DNA of 64,000 nt from Treponema sp. (GCA_031267685.1 JAIRYV010000064.1:62001-126000); one strand, 5' to 3'. Positions 52,801-62,790 are shown, numbered from the stretch's first letter. The notes: generated by a model not told the origin, from the letters alone. Numbers and translations are program-made.

Positions 52801-53712
52801 ATGAGCATAAAGATCAAAAATACCGGGGCAGACAAAGTATTTGATGCCGCTAACCTCCTCTTCTGGATACTCCTGCTGGGAGTGATCCTCTACCCACTTT
52901 GGCTCATCCTCGTGGCCAGCGTGTCCGAGCCTGACGCCGTCATGCTCGGCAAGGCTTTCTTGTGGCCCGTGGGAGTCTCCTGGATAGGCTACGAGGCCGT
53001 GTTCCAGCATAAGGAACTCCTCAGCTCCTACCTCAACTCAGTGTTCTACACCGTGGCCGGTTCAGCCCTCAGCGTCGCCATTACCATGATGGCAGCCTAT
53101 GCACTCACCCGCAAATTCCGAGGAAAAAAGGCCGTTAATCTGTATATCATTATCACCATGTTCTTTTCAGGAGGCCTCATCCCCCAATTCCTGATGAACC
53201 GCTCACTCGGACTGTACAACACCGTGTTAATCATGATTGTTATCAATAGCGTCTCTGTCTGGAATCTAATGGTAGCCAGAACCTTTATCGCCTCCAACGT
53301 GCCAGACGAGCTTTATGAGGCCGCAGCCATTGATGGCGCCAGCCACTTTACCTACTTCTTCCGCATCGTGCTGCCCCTGTCAGGAACCATTATCGCCGTG
53401 CTGACCGTCTATTACGCAGTGGCACGGTGGAACGACTACTTCACCGCCCTCGTCTACATACGGGATCGAGTCAAGCTGCCTCTCCAAACCGTGCTTCGTG
53501 AAGTAATCGCCACACTGACCACAAGTACCTCAGACGCGGACTTCTTCGCAGCCTACGCCAATGACAGCGAGGCCATCTCCGAGGCTATCCGCAAGGCTCA
53601 AGTGGCAAAATACTGCTGTATCGTGGTATCCACCGTGCCAACCGTGATCCTTTATATGCTTATGCAGAAATACTTTGTAAAAGGGGTTTTAATCGGTTCC
53701 TTGAAGGGCTAA
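52801..53712 (+). CDS. Sugar ABC importer permease, LplC type
   Basis: 303 residues, six membrane segments, EAA loop EAAAIDGASHFTYFFRIVLP, and the LplC C-terminal signature YFVKGVLIGSLKG. AAGGAAGAATCTT precedes ATG 52801, 12 bases after the previous stop. An insertion-like stretch (LREVIATLTTSTSDADFFAAY) before the last helix is usual for this type. Confidence 0.93.
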   Translation: MSIKIKNTGADKVFDAANLLFWILLLGVILYPLWLILVASVSEPDAVMLGKAFLWPVGVSWIGYEAVFQHKELLSSYLNSVFYTVAGSALSVAITMMAAYALTRKFRGKKAVNLYIIITMFFSGGLIPQFLMNRSLGLYNTVLIMIVINSVSVWNLMVARTFIASNVPDELYEAAAIDGASHFTYFFRIVLPLSGTIIAVLTVYYAVARWNDYFTALVYIRDRVKLPLQTVLREVIATLTTSTSDADFFAAYANDSEAISEAIRKAQVAKYCCIVVSTVPTVILYMLMQKYFVKGVLIGSLKG

Positions 53713-53748
53713 CCGTTTAAGATAATTTTTGTTCTACGAGGAGTTACT

Positions 53749-55323
53749 ATGAAAAGAAGTAAGACGTTCGTGGTAGCACTGCTTGCAGTGCTTATGTGCG
53801 GCCTAAGCGCCGAGGTGTTTGCCGGAGGCTCGCGCGCTCCGGCTCAAAGCGGGCCAGTCACGCTGCGCGTGCTTCAGTATGAGCTAGAGAATCAGCAGAT
53901 GGACTTCCCTAACCTGTGGTTCTTTCAGGAGCTAGAAAAAAAGACCGGTATCCACATCAACTGGGAGCCAGTAAAGGACGCTGATTGGCAAACACGGGTC
54001 AACCTAACCTTTGCTTCAATGGACCTACCCGATGTGATCCTCACCGGTAATGTGGACATCGAAGAATATGGCGTAACTCAGGGGCTGTTAGTCCCGCTTG
54101 AAGACCTTATTCCCAGATACATGCCGAACTATTACAGCCGTATGAAGATGAACGACGCTGATAAGGCAATGTACGCCTCTGATGGACACATCTACTGGAT
54201 CGGCAGCCTCATTGCTCAGAACATCAACCATGACGGCAACCACTACATCAATAAGGCATGGCTCGATAAGCTGGGACTTCAGATTCCTACCACAATTGAA
54301 GAGCTTAACACCGTGCTACGGGCATTTCGTGATAATGACCCTAACGGTAATGGTATCAAAGACGAGATTCCCTTTTCCGGTGGAGACTTAAAGCACCAGA
54401 CACAGGGCTTGTATACCCACTTCGCAAACTTCGGCGTGCCGCTCGTAAACTTTGTCTACGCGGCCATCGACAAAAATGACAAGGTTGTGTTCCCCGGCTA
54501 TATGGACGGATTCCGACCTGCACTTGAATGGCTGAATATGTGTTATAAGGAAGGACTTCTCGATATGGAAGCCATCACTCAAGACTCCAATACGTGGGGA
54601 ACAAAGATGAATGCCGGGCTTGTAGGCTATACGACCTACCTTCGCCTTATCAACACCGCGCTGACTCCTGAAATCGCAGCACAGTATGTTTCTATTATAC
54701 CACCCGCAAGCCAGTACGGTGTGTCAGTACCACGTGTCCTTGAAGTACCCACGATCAATGCAGTCATCACAACTGCCAATAAGCACATTCCCGAAACCTT
54801 ACAATGGCTTGATGCCCAGTTTGAAACCGAGACAATGATGGTTGGTTACAACGGCCCAGTCAAAGCAGGCGGCCCCATAGAGCCAACTATCAAGGTGAAC
54901 GCTGAGGGTAAGTATGAGATCGTCTACGTACCTGAAAACAACGCCTTGTACAGATATGTGCCAGTCTATCATGCGCGATTCTTTGCCCCAGGTGATTACT
55001 ACTTCAATATATACGAGATGCCGTCGCACCGTGTTGAACGCGCTGCAACCAGCAAGCAGTATGCTGATGCCGGTGTACTTGAGCCACAATCGTTTACCAT
55101 CCTGCAATATCTGGTAAAGCCCAATTCCGAAGATGCACTCCAGATTTCACGATTGTATACAGAGATTGATAAACTGATGCAGGAGTCTATTGCTAGCTTT
55201 ATCCGGGGCGGCGTAACTGACGCAAACTGGCAGACGTTTCTCAACTCATGCAGGTCTGTAGGGGTTGACCGGTATACCGCGCTGTATCAAAAAGCCTACG
55301 ACGCCTATCTATTAACCAACTAA
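53749..55323 (+). CDS. Extracellular solute-binding protein of a sugar ABC importer (LplA-like)
   Basis: 524 residues. The signal peptide (about 1-26) ends SAEVFAGGSR without a lipobox cysteine. The mature protein has LRVLQYELENQQMDFPNLWFF, FASMDLPDVILTGN, DNDPNGNGIKDEIPFSGGD (a calcium-loop-like DPNGNGIKDEIP typical of this family) and GLLVPLEDLIPRYMPNY (all within 524). AGGAG precedes ATG 53749. It belongs to the rightward operon. Confidence 0.92.
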   Translation: MKRSKTFVVALLAVLMCGLSAEVFAGGSRAPAQSGPVTLRVLQYELENQQMDFPNLWFFQELEKKTGIHINWEPVKDADWQTRVNLTFASMDLPDVILTGNVDIEEYGVTQGLLVPLEDLIPRYMPNYYSRMKMNDADKAMYASDGHIYWIGSLIAQNINHDGNHYINKAWLDKLGLQIPTTIEELNTVLRAFRDNDPNGNGIKDEIPFSGGDLKHQTQGLYTHFANFGVPLVNFVYAAIDKNDKVVFPGYMDGFRPALEWLNMCYKEGLLDMEAITQDSNTWGTKMNAGLVGYTTYLRLINTALTPEIAAQYVSIIPPASQYGVSVPRVLEVPTINAVITTANKHIPETLQWLDAQFETETMMVGYNGPVKAGGPIEPTIKVNAEGKYEIVYVPENNALYRYVPVYHARFFAPGDYYFNIYEMPSHRVERAATSKQYADAGVLEPQSFTILQYLVKPNSEDALQISRLYTEIDKLMQESIASFIRGGVTDANWQTFLNSCRSVGVDRYTALYQKAYDAYLLTN

Positions 55324-55329
55324 CACACA

Positions 55330-55362
55330 AGCGCCTCTCGACAGCACTGTTCGCGAGGCGCT
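55330..55362 (+). other. Stem-loop after the binding-protein gene
   Basis: AGCGCCTC and GAGGCGCT form a perfect 8-bp stem 7 bases past the stop. No T-run follows, so it may slow decay rather than terminate. Confidence 0.5.
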
Positions 55363-55420
55363 CTCAGTTCCATCAAAAAAATAGCTATAGAAAAAAGATT
55401 GTTTGACGAAGTCAGTATGA

Positions 55421-55730
55421 ACTTCTGTAAACCTCTCCAGAACTCCTAGAGATCATTCTACAACTTCTGTAAACCTCTCTAGGATTTCTATAAACCTCTC
55501 TATGACTCGTAGAGATCATTCCAGAACTTCTGTAAACCTCTCCAGGACTCATAGAGATCATTCTAGAACTTCTGTAAACCTCTCCAGAACTCGTAGAGAT
55601 CATTCTAGAACTTCTGTAAACCTCTCCAGAACTCGTAGAGATCATTCTACAACTTCTATAAACCTCTCTAGGACTCATAGAGAGGTTTATAGAAGTTCTG
55701 TAAACCTCTCCAGAACTCGTAGAGATCATT
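55421..55730. repeat. 21/42-bp tandem array between convergent genes, with a 20-bp inverted repeat
   Basis: About 15 units of 21 bp form 42-bp pairs: ACTTCTGTAAACCTCTCCAG then AACTCGTAGAGATCATTCTAG-like. CAGAACTTCTG is a short palindrome at the joins. At 55651-55697 one unit is inverted, giving two perfect 20-bp arms (AACTTCTATAAACCTCTCTA and its complement) around GGACTCA, a strong hairpin. The period gives open frames on both strands that are not convincing genes. Confidence 0.93.
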
Positions 55731-55808
55731 AGCGTTTTCTTCATAATACTCTTTGAGTATATACTGATCAGACAATAGATTCATAGCTAGTTCCGTTGAT
55801 TATTGGAC

Positions 55809-57374
55809 TTATCGCTTGAATATTTTGAGTATGGCGGCAAGCTGCTTGTCATGACTGATGAGTAAAAGCACGACACCGACAGCTGCGAAGAGAACGCCCA
55901 TGAGGAAGAGTGGCAGGCCATACGCAATGATGCGCCCTTGACCCGCGAATACCGCACTAATGCGAGGGCTGAGGTAATAAACCGGCAGGGTTGCCACAGC
56001 CGAAAACACGATGAGCTTTGCCGCATACACAAGTGTAGTACGTAAGACGTTCCCCACGGCAATATGCGGGTTTCGCTTGAGAAATACCAAAAGGAGAGCT
56101 GTATTGATGGCGCTGGCTGCTGAAAGGGCAAGCGCAATACCCGCGCCATGTAATGGACCGGCCAGGAGTATGGCAAGTATAATGTTCGCACCAAACGAGA
56201 TGATACCAGCAAGGGACGGAGACTTGGAATCGCTCTGGGCATAGAACGCTGGGGCGAGGATGCGGTTTGCTGCTATGAAGAAAAGGCCGATTATATGAAA
56301 CGTGAACGCAGAACGGGTGAGGGCTACTGAGGTTTCGTCAAAACGGAGGTTCTGAAAGAGCAGGCGAATGAGCGTATCGCCCTGGGCAAGGGTGAAAAAC
56401 GTAATCGGGATGGTGATAAGCGCGATTATACGGAGTGCGACGGCAAGGCGATCGTTGTATGTATCCCATTGACCGCTTTTTGCACGCTCTGCCATGTCGG
56501 GGAGTAGTACCGTTCCAATGGACACGGCAAAGATGCCGAGTATGAGTTCTTGAATCCGCAGTGAGTATTGCAGGCTTGATACCACGCCTTCGCCTATGTT
56601 TCCGGCAAGCGCGGTTGAAACAAGGTCATTGAGCTGGTATGCAGCCATACCAATGATGGTTGGCCCGATGAGGTGGAGTACACTTTTTACGCCTGAGTTT
56701 TTCATTGCCTGTGGAAGGCTGGTAAACATAAATGAGAAGCCTTTTCTTAGCACAAAGGGCAGTTGGATGGCGGCTTCGAGCAGGCCGCCCAGGAATATAC
56801 CGATGGCCATAGCCCGTGCGGGGTTTGCCGTGAATGGCGAAAGCCCATATGCGCAGAGTATGGTAACGAGGTTCAGCAGGATTGGCGCAATGCCCGAAGG
56901 CGTAAAGCTATTGACGCTGTTGAGTATGCCCTGAAAAAGTGCGGCAAGGGAGATGAAGCCAAGAAAGGGAAACATGATCCGCGTGAGCAGTACGGTCTCG
57001 TCAAAGGCGTCGCTCATACCAAAGAGGCGTACTGCAAATGGTGTGATGATGATGCCGATGACAACCGCTATACTTACAAAGAAGGTGAGAAAGGTGAGCA
57101 TACAGGAGAGGAAGTCCCGCGTCTTTGCTTTGTTGTCCTCAAGGAGGAAGCTCTTAAACGTGGGGATAAAGGCTACTGAGATGGAACCTTCGGCAAAGAG
57201 GCGGCGGAAGAGGTTGGGGATGAGGAACGCGACGGAGAAGGCGTCTGAAAGGGCGCTGGTTCCGAGTAGGCTGGCTTTCACCATCTCTCGAACAAGGCCG
57301 AGTATGCGCGAGCCGAGTGTAAGGAGGGATAGTATTGAGCCATGGCGAATGAGTGAGCGGGAAGATATAGGCAT
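55809..57374 (-). CDS. murJ: Lipid II flippase MurJ
   Basis: It flips lipid II across the inner membrane for peptidoglycan synthesis. 521 residues with about 14 membrane helices. The N-terminus SILSLLTLGSRILGLVREMV and the early LIPNLFRRLFAEGSISVAFIP are the MurJ/MviN hallmarks (basic residues in the central cavity); GIIITPFAVRLFG and PAFYAQSDSKSPSLAGI follow the family. It is divergent from the FemAB-like gene; both act on the cell wall. Confidence 0.96.
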   Translation of the reverse strand: MPISSRSLIRHGSILSLLTLGSRILGLVREMVKASLLGTSALSDAFSVAFLIPNLFRRLFAEGSISVAFIPTFKSFLLEDNKAKTRDFLSCMLTFLTFFVSIAVVIGIIITPFAVRLFGMSDAFDETVLLTRIMFPFLGFISLAALFQGILNSVNSFTPSGIAPILLNLVTILCAYGLSPFTANPARAMAIGIFLGGLLEAAIQLPFVLRKGFSFMFTSLPQAMKNSGVKSVLHLIGPTIIGMAAYQLNDLVSTALAGNIGEGVVSSLQYSLRIQELILGIFAVSIGTVLLPDMAERAKSGQWDTYNDRLAVALRIIALITIPITFFTLAQGDTLIRLLFQNLRFDETSVALTRSAFTFHIIGLFFIAANRILAPAFYAQSDSKSPSLAGIISFGANIILAILLAGPLHGAGIALALSAASAINTALLLVFLKRNPHIAVGNVLRTTLVYAAKLIVFSAVATLPVYYLSPRISAVFAGQGRIIAYGLPLFLMGVLFAAVGVVLLLISHDKQLAAILKIFKR

Positions 57375-57431
57375 ACCTAAGTTTGCACAAAAGCTGCTTG
57401 CTGTACAAGCGTACTATTGCTAGAATGAGCT

Positions 57432-58460
57432 ATGCTGATTCGAACAATAGCGCCGGAAGAGCGCGTACAATATGACAGCGTGGTTTCTCACCCGGTACAG
57501 TCGTGGCAGTGGGGGGAGTTTAAGAAGCAGAGTGGGCTCAAGGTGGAGCGTATTGGTTTTTTCGAGCATGACACGCTTATGCGTGCTATGCAGGTAACCT
57601 TTCACCCTGTGCCTTTGCTTGGTTCAGTGGGTTATGCGGCTAAGGTTTTCGCGCCTGATGGTGAGCAGTTTGATGCTCTGAGACAGGCAGCGCGCAAACA
57701 CGGGGCGCTGTTCACGAAGATAGAGCCGGACGTGTTTGTCCCTGTGGACGTGCCTGATCCAGCGGCTGAGCAGCTTGACGCTTTCATCAGGGGACATGGC
57801 GGAATCAGCGGTGAGCTTATCTATACCCAGCATAACTTTCACCTTGACCTGCGCCCGGATAACGACATGCTTTTTGCTGCTTTTGCTACCAAGACCCGCT
57901 ATAACACGCGCCTTGCTATGAAAAAAGGCGTGGAGATTGTGGAAGAAAGCTCTGAAGCGGGCATGGAAACCTACATTCGCCTTATGATTGAAACTACTCA
58001 GCGGCAAAAGTTTTATTCGCATAGCCCGGAGTTTTTCAGAACCCTCTGGCGCGTGATTGGTCGTGATGAACACAGTATGTTGCGCATTTTTTATGCGCGT
58101 TACCATGGCGAAGTTCTTGTTGCCTGGCTTGTGTTTGTCTTTAACAAGCGCCTGTACTACCCTTATGGCGCTTCAAGTAACCAGCATCGAGAGCTTATGG
58201 CTTCCAACCTTATGATGTGGCATATCATCCAGTATGGCAAAGCTCAGGGCTGTGTTGATCTGGATATGTGGGGAGCGCTTGGTCCAAACGCTGATCCCAA
58301 CGACCCCTTCTATGGCTTTCACCGTTTCAAGCAAGGTTACAACCCTATACTCATGAAAAACCTTGGAGCGTATGACCTTGTGCATAAGAATATCAGCTAT
58401 CGTATCTTTGAGCGACTCAATGCGCTCCGTTGGCGCTATCTACGTTTTAGGAGGCGCTAA
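57432..58460 (+). CDS. FemAB/FemX-type peptidoglycan peptidyltransferase-like protein
   Basis: Fem proteins add amino acids from aminoacyl-tRNA to the peptidoglycan stem peptide. 342 residues with two GNAT-like halves: SHPVQSWQWGEFKKQSGLKVERI at the start, THRNTRLAMKKG-like TKTRYNTRLAMKKGVEI (about 150-165), YYPYGASSNQHRELMASNLMMWH (in two parts, about 240-260) and DLDMWGALGPNADPNDPFYGFHRFKQGY (in two parts) near the end, all characteristic. Divergent from murJ, 57 bases apart. The amino acid added is unknown. Confidence 0.88.
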   Translation: MLIRTIAPEERVQYDSVVSHPVQSWQWGEFKKQSGLKVERIGFFEHDTLMRAMQVTFHPVPLLGSVGYAAKVFAPDGEQFDALRQAARKHGALFTKIEPDVFVPVDVPDPAAEQLDAFIRGHGGISGELIYTQHNFHLDLRPDNDMLFAAFATKTRYNTRLAMKKGVEIVEESSEAGMETYIRLMIETTQRQKFYSHSPEFFRTLWRVIGRDEHSMLRIFYARYHGEVLVAWLVFVFNKRLYYPYGASSNQHRELMASNLMMWHIIQYGKAQGCVDLDMWGALGPNADPNDPFYGFHRFKQGYNPILMKNLGAYDLVHKNISYRIFERLNALRWRYLRFRRR

Positions 58461-58562
58461 CACTGGCGCTGGGCATTGCTCATACCCGCTGCCAGGCGCT
58501 GAAACAGTGAAACGAAAACGTGTTTAGGGTGAAAACCGTACTACAAGGCAATGGCAATCGGC

Positions 58563-59114
58563 CTATGTGATCAGGGCTTCGACGTATTTTTTGCGAGACT
58601 CGACCAGGGCTTCCAGCTCAGATAACATGGCTTTGTCTACTTGTGCAGCAATGGGGTAGATGTAGTTCACGGTTTCTTTGGTGTAGCGGTCGATGAACTC
58701 AGTCTTCACTACAAAGCCAAGTGAGATCATATTGGAGATGCGGTCTGCAACCTTGAGGATTTTGGCATGATGTGAGCCGGTTTCCAGAATCCGTGTAAGG
58801 AACTGAGGCTTCGTCTCGCCTGGGAAGCGCGTTACCTCAAGCACTAGGTCGTAGACTGCGGGGCCTTCGTAGTCAACAGACATGAGCAGGTTATGGTTAA
58901 AGCCGGCCACGTCCTCGATGAGGTCATGCACCAGCGATGCCTTGAGCAATACCGAATCAACGTAACCATAGTCGATGAGTATGCCCATGGTATCGATCTG
59001 ATGCCTGAACATATTGCCGCCGCCTTCCCTGACTTTGCCAATGAGGGCTGAGGCAAGCTGGATGTAAGGTACGAGATGGGTTCCGCTTAAACGAAACATT
59101 TCCTCTGATGTCAT
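58563..59114 (-). CDS. HD-domain protein (RelA/SpoT hydrolase-like)
   Basis: ATG 59114 has GGAGGA upstream and gives 183 residues; the longer frame is rejected. The HD motif reads FRHQIDTMGILIDYG, then LLKASLVHDLIEDV, and KILKVADRISNM near residue 120, matching HD_4/MESH1-like ppGpp hydrolase domains. There is no synthetase domain, so it would be a small hydrolase or unrelated HD phosphohydrolase. It lies downstream of valS on the same strand. Confidence 0.78.
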   Translation of the reverse strand: MTSEEMFRLSGTHLVPYIQLASALIGKVREGGGNMFRHQIDTMGILIDYGYVDSVLLKASLVHDLIEDVAGFNHNLLMSVDYEGPAVYDLVLEVTRFPGETKPQFLTRILETGSHHAKILKVADRISNMISLGFVVKTEFIDRYTKETVNYIYPIAAQVDKAMLSELEALVESRKKYVEALIT

Positions 59115-59252
59115 ATTTCCTCCGATATTAGGGACATCGCTAAACAGTCCACGAATTATGGCGCTGAGTTGTCTCGGCAACAAGCTGCTGAGGCGATAAG
59201 CTGCCGTAGTAACTTGCTGCCGCTGAGTAAGCCTTTCGCGGACTATCTATGG

Positions 59253-61916
59253 TTAAGCCATATTACTGATGTAGGCTTCCAACTTATCTGTCCGTTTCAG
59301 AGCCTGGTCCAGCTTGGCTTTTTCAGCCGCGACCAGTTCCGGCGGCGCATTTTTAACAAAGCTATTGTTATTGAGCTTTGCTTCCAAGCCTTTGATGAAC
59401 TTCTTGTCCTTATCAAGCTCCTTGCAGAATTTCTGCCTGAGAAAGGCAAGGTCAATCGCCTCAGCTACAAACACAAATGCCTCAAAGCCCGACCCAACCA
59501 GCGTGATAGCGCCCGCCTTTGCGTCACCCTGACGCTCAACGGTCTCTTCGATACGCAGTTCAGCAATGCCGGCAAGCAGCTTACCAAGCCCAGCCTGTTC
59601 TTGCAAAAACGCCGCTCGTGTGTCCCCAGCATTGAAACGCACAAGCACTGGTATTTTTTTATCGGCAGGAATCGCGCACTCGCTCTTGAGGGTTCGTATC
59701 ATACGCACTAATTCTTGCAAAAAACCAAAGTTTTGTTCAGCTGTACTGTCAACGCATGCCTTGTCATAGGCTGGATATGCGGCGTTGATGAGCAAGCCGG
59801 CGCTATTGGGCAGCTTTTCGTAAATCGCCTCGGTAACGAAAGGAAGGAGCGGGTGCAGCAAGCGCAGAGCTTGGGCAAGCACGTCCAGAAGCACAGTGGT
59901 AACGCGGTCCTTCTCGGCGTCGTCTTCGGCACGCAGAGACAGCTTTGTTGCCTCAACGTACCAGTCGCAGAAGTCGTTCCAGAAGAACTCGTAGGCAGTG
60001 CTGGCAGCATCGTTGTAACGGTATGACAGAAAAGCGTCGCTCATAGCTTTGGCTGCTGTGTTGAGCCGGGCATATATCCAGCGGTCAGCGGGTGAAAGGG
60101 TCTTGATGGCGACGAGTCTGCGTCCCTCAAGGTTCATCAGGATATAGCGGCTGGCGTTCCAGACCTTGTTGGCAAACTTCGACCCCAGTTTGAACGTCTC
60201 CTTGTCAATGAGTATGTCCTGCCCCTGAGCGCAGATAAACGCCAGTGTGAAGCGAAGTGCATCAGCGCCGAATTCATCCACCAGATCAAGCGGGTCAAGG
60301 CCATTACCCAGGCTCTTGCTCATCTTGCGCCCCTGCTTGTCGCGGATCAGGCCGGTGAGAAAGATGTCGTGGAACGGCACTTTGCCGGTGAACTCCAGCC
60401 CGGCCATGATCATGCGCGAAACCCAGAAGAAGAGTATGTCATAGCCGGTGATAAGCGCAGTGTTTGGATAAAAGGCCGCCATGTCAACGGTTTCTTCGGG
60501 CCAGCCAAGGGTTGAAAACGGCCAGAGCCAGCTTGAGAACCAGGTATCCAGCACATCCGGGTCTTGCGTAACGTTGGGGGAAGCGCAGTGGGGACAGACG
60601 CTTATGGAGTCGCGGGACACGATGGTTTTGCCACAGGCTCCGCAGTACCACGCCGGGATGCGATGCCCCCACCAAAGTTGACGGCTGATGCACCAGTCGC
60701 GGATGTTCTCTAGCCAATGCCGATAGGTGTTTTCCCACTTGCGCGGGTAAAAGATGACTTCGCCGCGTTGCCATGCTGCCAGTGCCTTTTCTGCCAGAGG
60801 CTTCATGCGCACGAACCACTGCTCGGAGAGGAACGGTTCAATCACGGTGTGGCAACGGTAACAATGACCCACTGCGTGTTTGATGTTTTCTTCTTTTATA
60901 TAGAAGCCCTTGTCCTTGAGGTCTGCAAGCACAGCCTCCCGCGCTTCTTTCACGGTCAAGCCGCGATACTTTTCGGGCACAGCGTCGTTCAGACAACCAT
61001 CTGGCGTGAGTATGTTGATGAGCGGCAAGTCGTGGCGCTTTGCCACTTCCCAGTCGTTAGGATCATGCGCTGGTGTGATTTTGACAACGCCAGTGCCAAA
61101 GGCGCGGTCAACATAGGTGTCAGCCACAACAGGTATGGCGCGATCGCAGAGGGGCAGCTGCACGGTTTTACCGATGAGGTCGCAATAGCGCTCGTCGTCA
61201 GGATGAACCGCCACTGCGGTATCGCCTAGCATGGTTTCAGGCCGCGTGGTTGCCAGCTCAATAAAGCCACCGTCAGAACGTGGGTAGCGCAGGTGATACA
61301 TCTTACCGGCCACTTCCTCGTGTTCCACCTCGTCATCAGCAAGCGCAGTACCACAGGACGAACACCAGTTCACCAGATACTTACCTTTATAGAGCAAGTT
61401 GCGTTCATAGAGGGTAACAAAGACCTCGCGCACTGCCTTTGACAGCCCTTCGTCAAAGGTGAAGCGCTCCCGGTCCCAGTCAACGCTCGCGCCAATGCGC
61501 TCAATCTGGCGAGTGATGATGGCGTGGTGTTCCGCCTTCACCTTCCAGGTTTCCTGAACAAACCGTTCCCTGCCCAAGTCCTGACGACTCTGCCCCTTTG
61601 CCCGCAGTCGCTTCTCGACCACGTTCTGCGTGGCAATGCCCGCGTGATCAGTGCCAGGCACCCACAGCGTTGGTTCTCCCCGCATACGGTGGAAGCGGAT
61701 AATGATGTCTTGCAGACTGATGTTCAGCCCATGCCCCAGATGCAGTATGCCCGTAACATTAGGCGGCGGGATAACAATGACGTAAGGAGCCTGCTCCGTT
61801 ACTGGCGCTGCCTCTGGCTTAAATGCGCCACTTGCTTTCCATTGAGCATAGATCCTATCCTCAAACTCTTTAGGATTGAATGACTTTTCAAGTTCAATCG
61901 CCTTCATAGGGTTCAT
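59253..61916 (-). CDS. valS: Valyl-tRNA synthetase
   Basis: It charges tRNA(Val). 887 residues: the HIGH-type motif PNVTGILHLGHGLN (about 53-66), the CP1 editing domain with TTRPETMLGDTAVAVHP, the KMSKS-type GRKMSKSLGNGLDP (about 531), the anticodon-binding region and a C-terminal coiled coil (FCKELDKDKKFIKGLEAKLNN). ATG 61916 follows AAGGAGTTACT. Confidence 0.97.
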   Translation of the reverse strand: MNPMKAIELEKSFNPKEFEDRIYAQWKASGAFKPEAAPVTEQAPYVIVIPPPNVTGILHLGHGLNISLQDIIIRFHRMRGEPTLWVPGTDHAGIATQNVVEKRLRAKGQSRQDLGRERFVQETWKVKAEHHAIITRQIERIGASVDWDRERFTFDEGLSKAVREVFVTLYERNLLYKGKYLVNWCSSCGTALADDEVEHEEVAGKMYHLRYPRSDGGFIELATTRPETMLGDTAVAVHPDDERYCDLIGKTVQLPLCDRAIPVVADTYVDRAFGTGVVKITPAHDPNDWEVAKRHDLPLINILTPDGCLNDAVPEKYRGLTVKEAREAVLADLKDKGFYIKEENIKHAVGHCYRCHTVIEPFLSEQWFVRMKPLAEKALAAWQRGEVIFYPRKWENTYRHWLENIRDWCISRQLWWGHRIPAWYCGACGKTIVSRDSISVCPHCASPNVTQDPDVLDTWFSSWLWPFSTLGWPEETVDMAAFYPNTALITGYDILFFWVSRMIMAGLEFTGKVPFHDIFLTGLIRDKQGRKMSKSLGNGLDPLDLVDEFGADALRFTLAFICAQGQDILIDKETFKLGSKFANKVWNASRYILMNLEGRRLVAIKTLSPADRWIYARLNTAAKAMSDAFLSYRYNDAASTAYEFFWNDFCDWYVEATKLSLRAEDDAEKDRVTTVLLDVLAQALRLLHPLLPFVTEAIYEKLPNSAGLLINAAYPAYDKACVDSTAEQNFGFLQELVRMIRTLKSECAIPADKKIPVLVRFNAGDTRAAFLQEQAGLGKLLAGIAELRIEETVERQGDAKAGAITLVGSGFEAFVFVAEAIDLAFLRQKFCKELDKDKKFIKGLEAKLNNNSFVKNAPPELVAAEKAKLDQALKRTDKLEAYISNMA

Positions 61917-61948
61917 AGTAACTCCTTACCGTGAAAATCTTGTCGCTC

Positions 61949-61978
61949 ACTATACTTGATTGTCGATATATTATGCAA
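61949..61978 (-). promoter_or_regulatory. Probable valS promoter
   Basis: Leftward TTGCAT (61978-61973) and TATAGT (61954-61949) are 18 bases apart, 33 bases before the valS start. Confidence 0.55.
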
Positions 61979-62171
61979 TACCCTGGAGGACGATAGTCAC
62001 GACTGTTCGCATCCGTTGAAAAAATCTTGTTACCGCAAAGCAGATAGACAGCGTTGAAACAAACAGCGTTCACGCCCCACTGTTCAGGTAGTCATCAGGC
62101 TTCTGTTGTATAGAGAATTTGTAAAAGTATCCACTTACGTTTACTTGAAACTAGTCCATCCTTGAATACTA

Positions 62172-62297
62172 TAGGGGCGCCCCTAAACATACTAGAGTTG
62201 CCCTTAAGCCTTCAGGGGCGCCCCTAAACACTATAGAGTCGCCTCTGAAGGTCTCAGGATTGCCCTGATATTTCGAGGGATGACTCTAAACATATAT
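62172..62297. repeat. Six-unit degenerate palindromic array, 21 bp period
   Basis: Six consecutive 21-bp units start with a palindrome: TAGGGGCGCCCCTA (perfect) in units 1 and 3, degenerate in the others (AGAGTTGCCCTT, AGAGTCGCCTCT, AGGATTGCCCTG, GGGATGACTC), with tails such as AACATAC. It lies in the 990-base gap between divergent valS and lplB. Apart from this array and the two promoters, the gap (61979-62909) shows no supported gene. Confidence 0.82.
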
Positions 62298-62790
62298 CGG
62301 TCGACTGAAAACCGTTAAGGGCGAACCAAAAAGGTTATAGAAAAGTCTTAAACAAGTGGAGAAACAATAGCATAGTGTCTTAGGACAGCATGAAACCAAA
62401 GACGGAATAACAAAACGAGTAAGCAGTTTTATCTATAGTTTGAATGATGTACTAGAGTATGTTCAAGCTATGCAAAGAGATGCAAAGAGTGGTAACCATC
62501 ATATCTCGTTTTTTGTATGAGGTACATACCTTTCTTCTGAAGAAAGCTATCGTGAAACGAACAGAGAGCTTCTGCCAGCAGAATGGAACGCCGGGTGAAA
62601 CGTCTGAAGCATCTGCTCAAACGCCCGAAGCGTTCCTCTGCTCATGAGTGGAGTTTTGCCTGTGGAAAGAATCCACAAGCAAAGCTGCAACACGGCTTTA
62701 CACTACCTGCTGGGTTGCGTATGATGTGAAGATACCATGACGAATCATTACGGAGTTCGGAGAATTGTTGACATCTTTCTCAAATTTCGC

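Noticed and set aside
55412-55744. Open frames on both strands rich in GEVYRSS or RTRRDHSRTSV
   Set aside because: They arise from the 21/42-bp array; no ribosome site or family similarity.
62459-62647. 62-residue open frame in the valS-lplB gap
   Set aside because: No ribosome site and no recognisable feature; probably chance.
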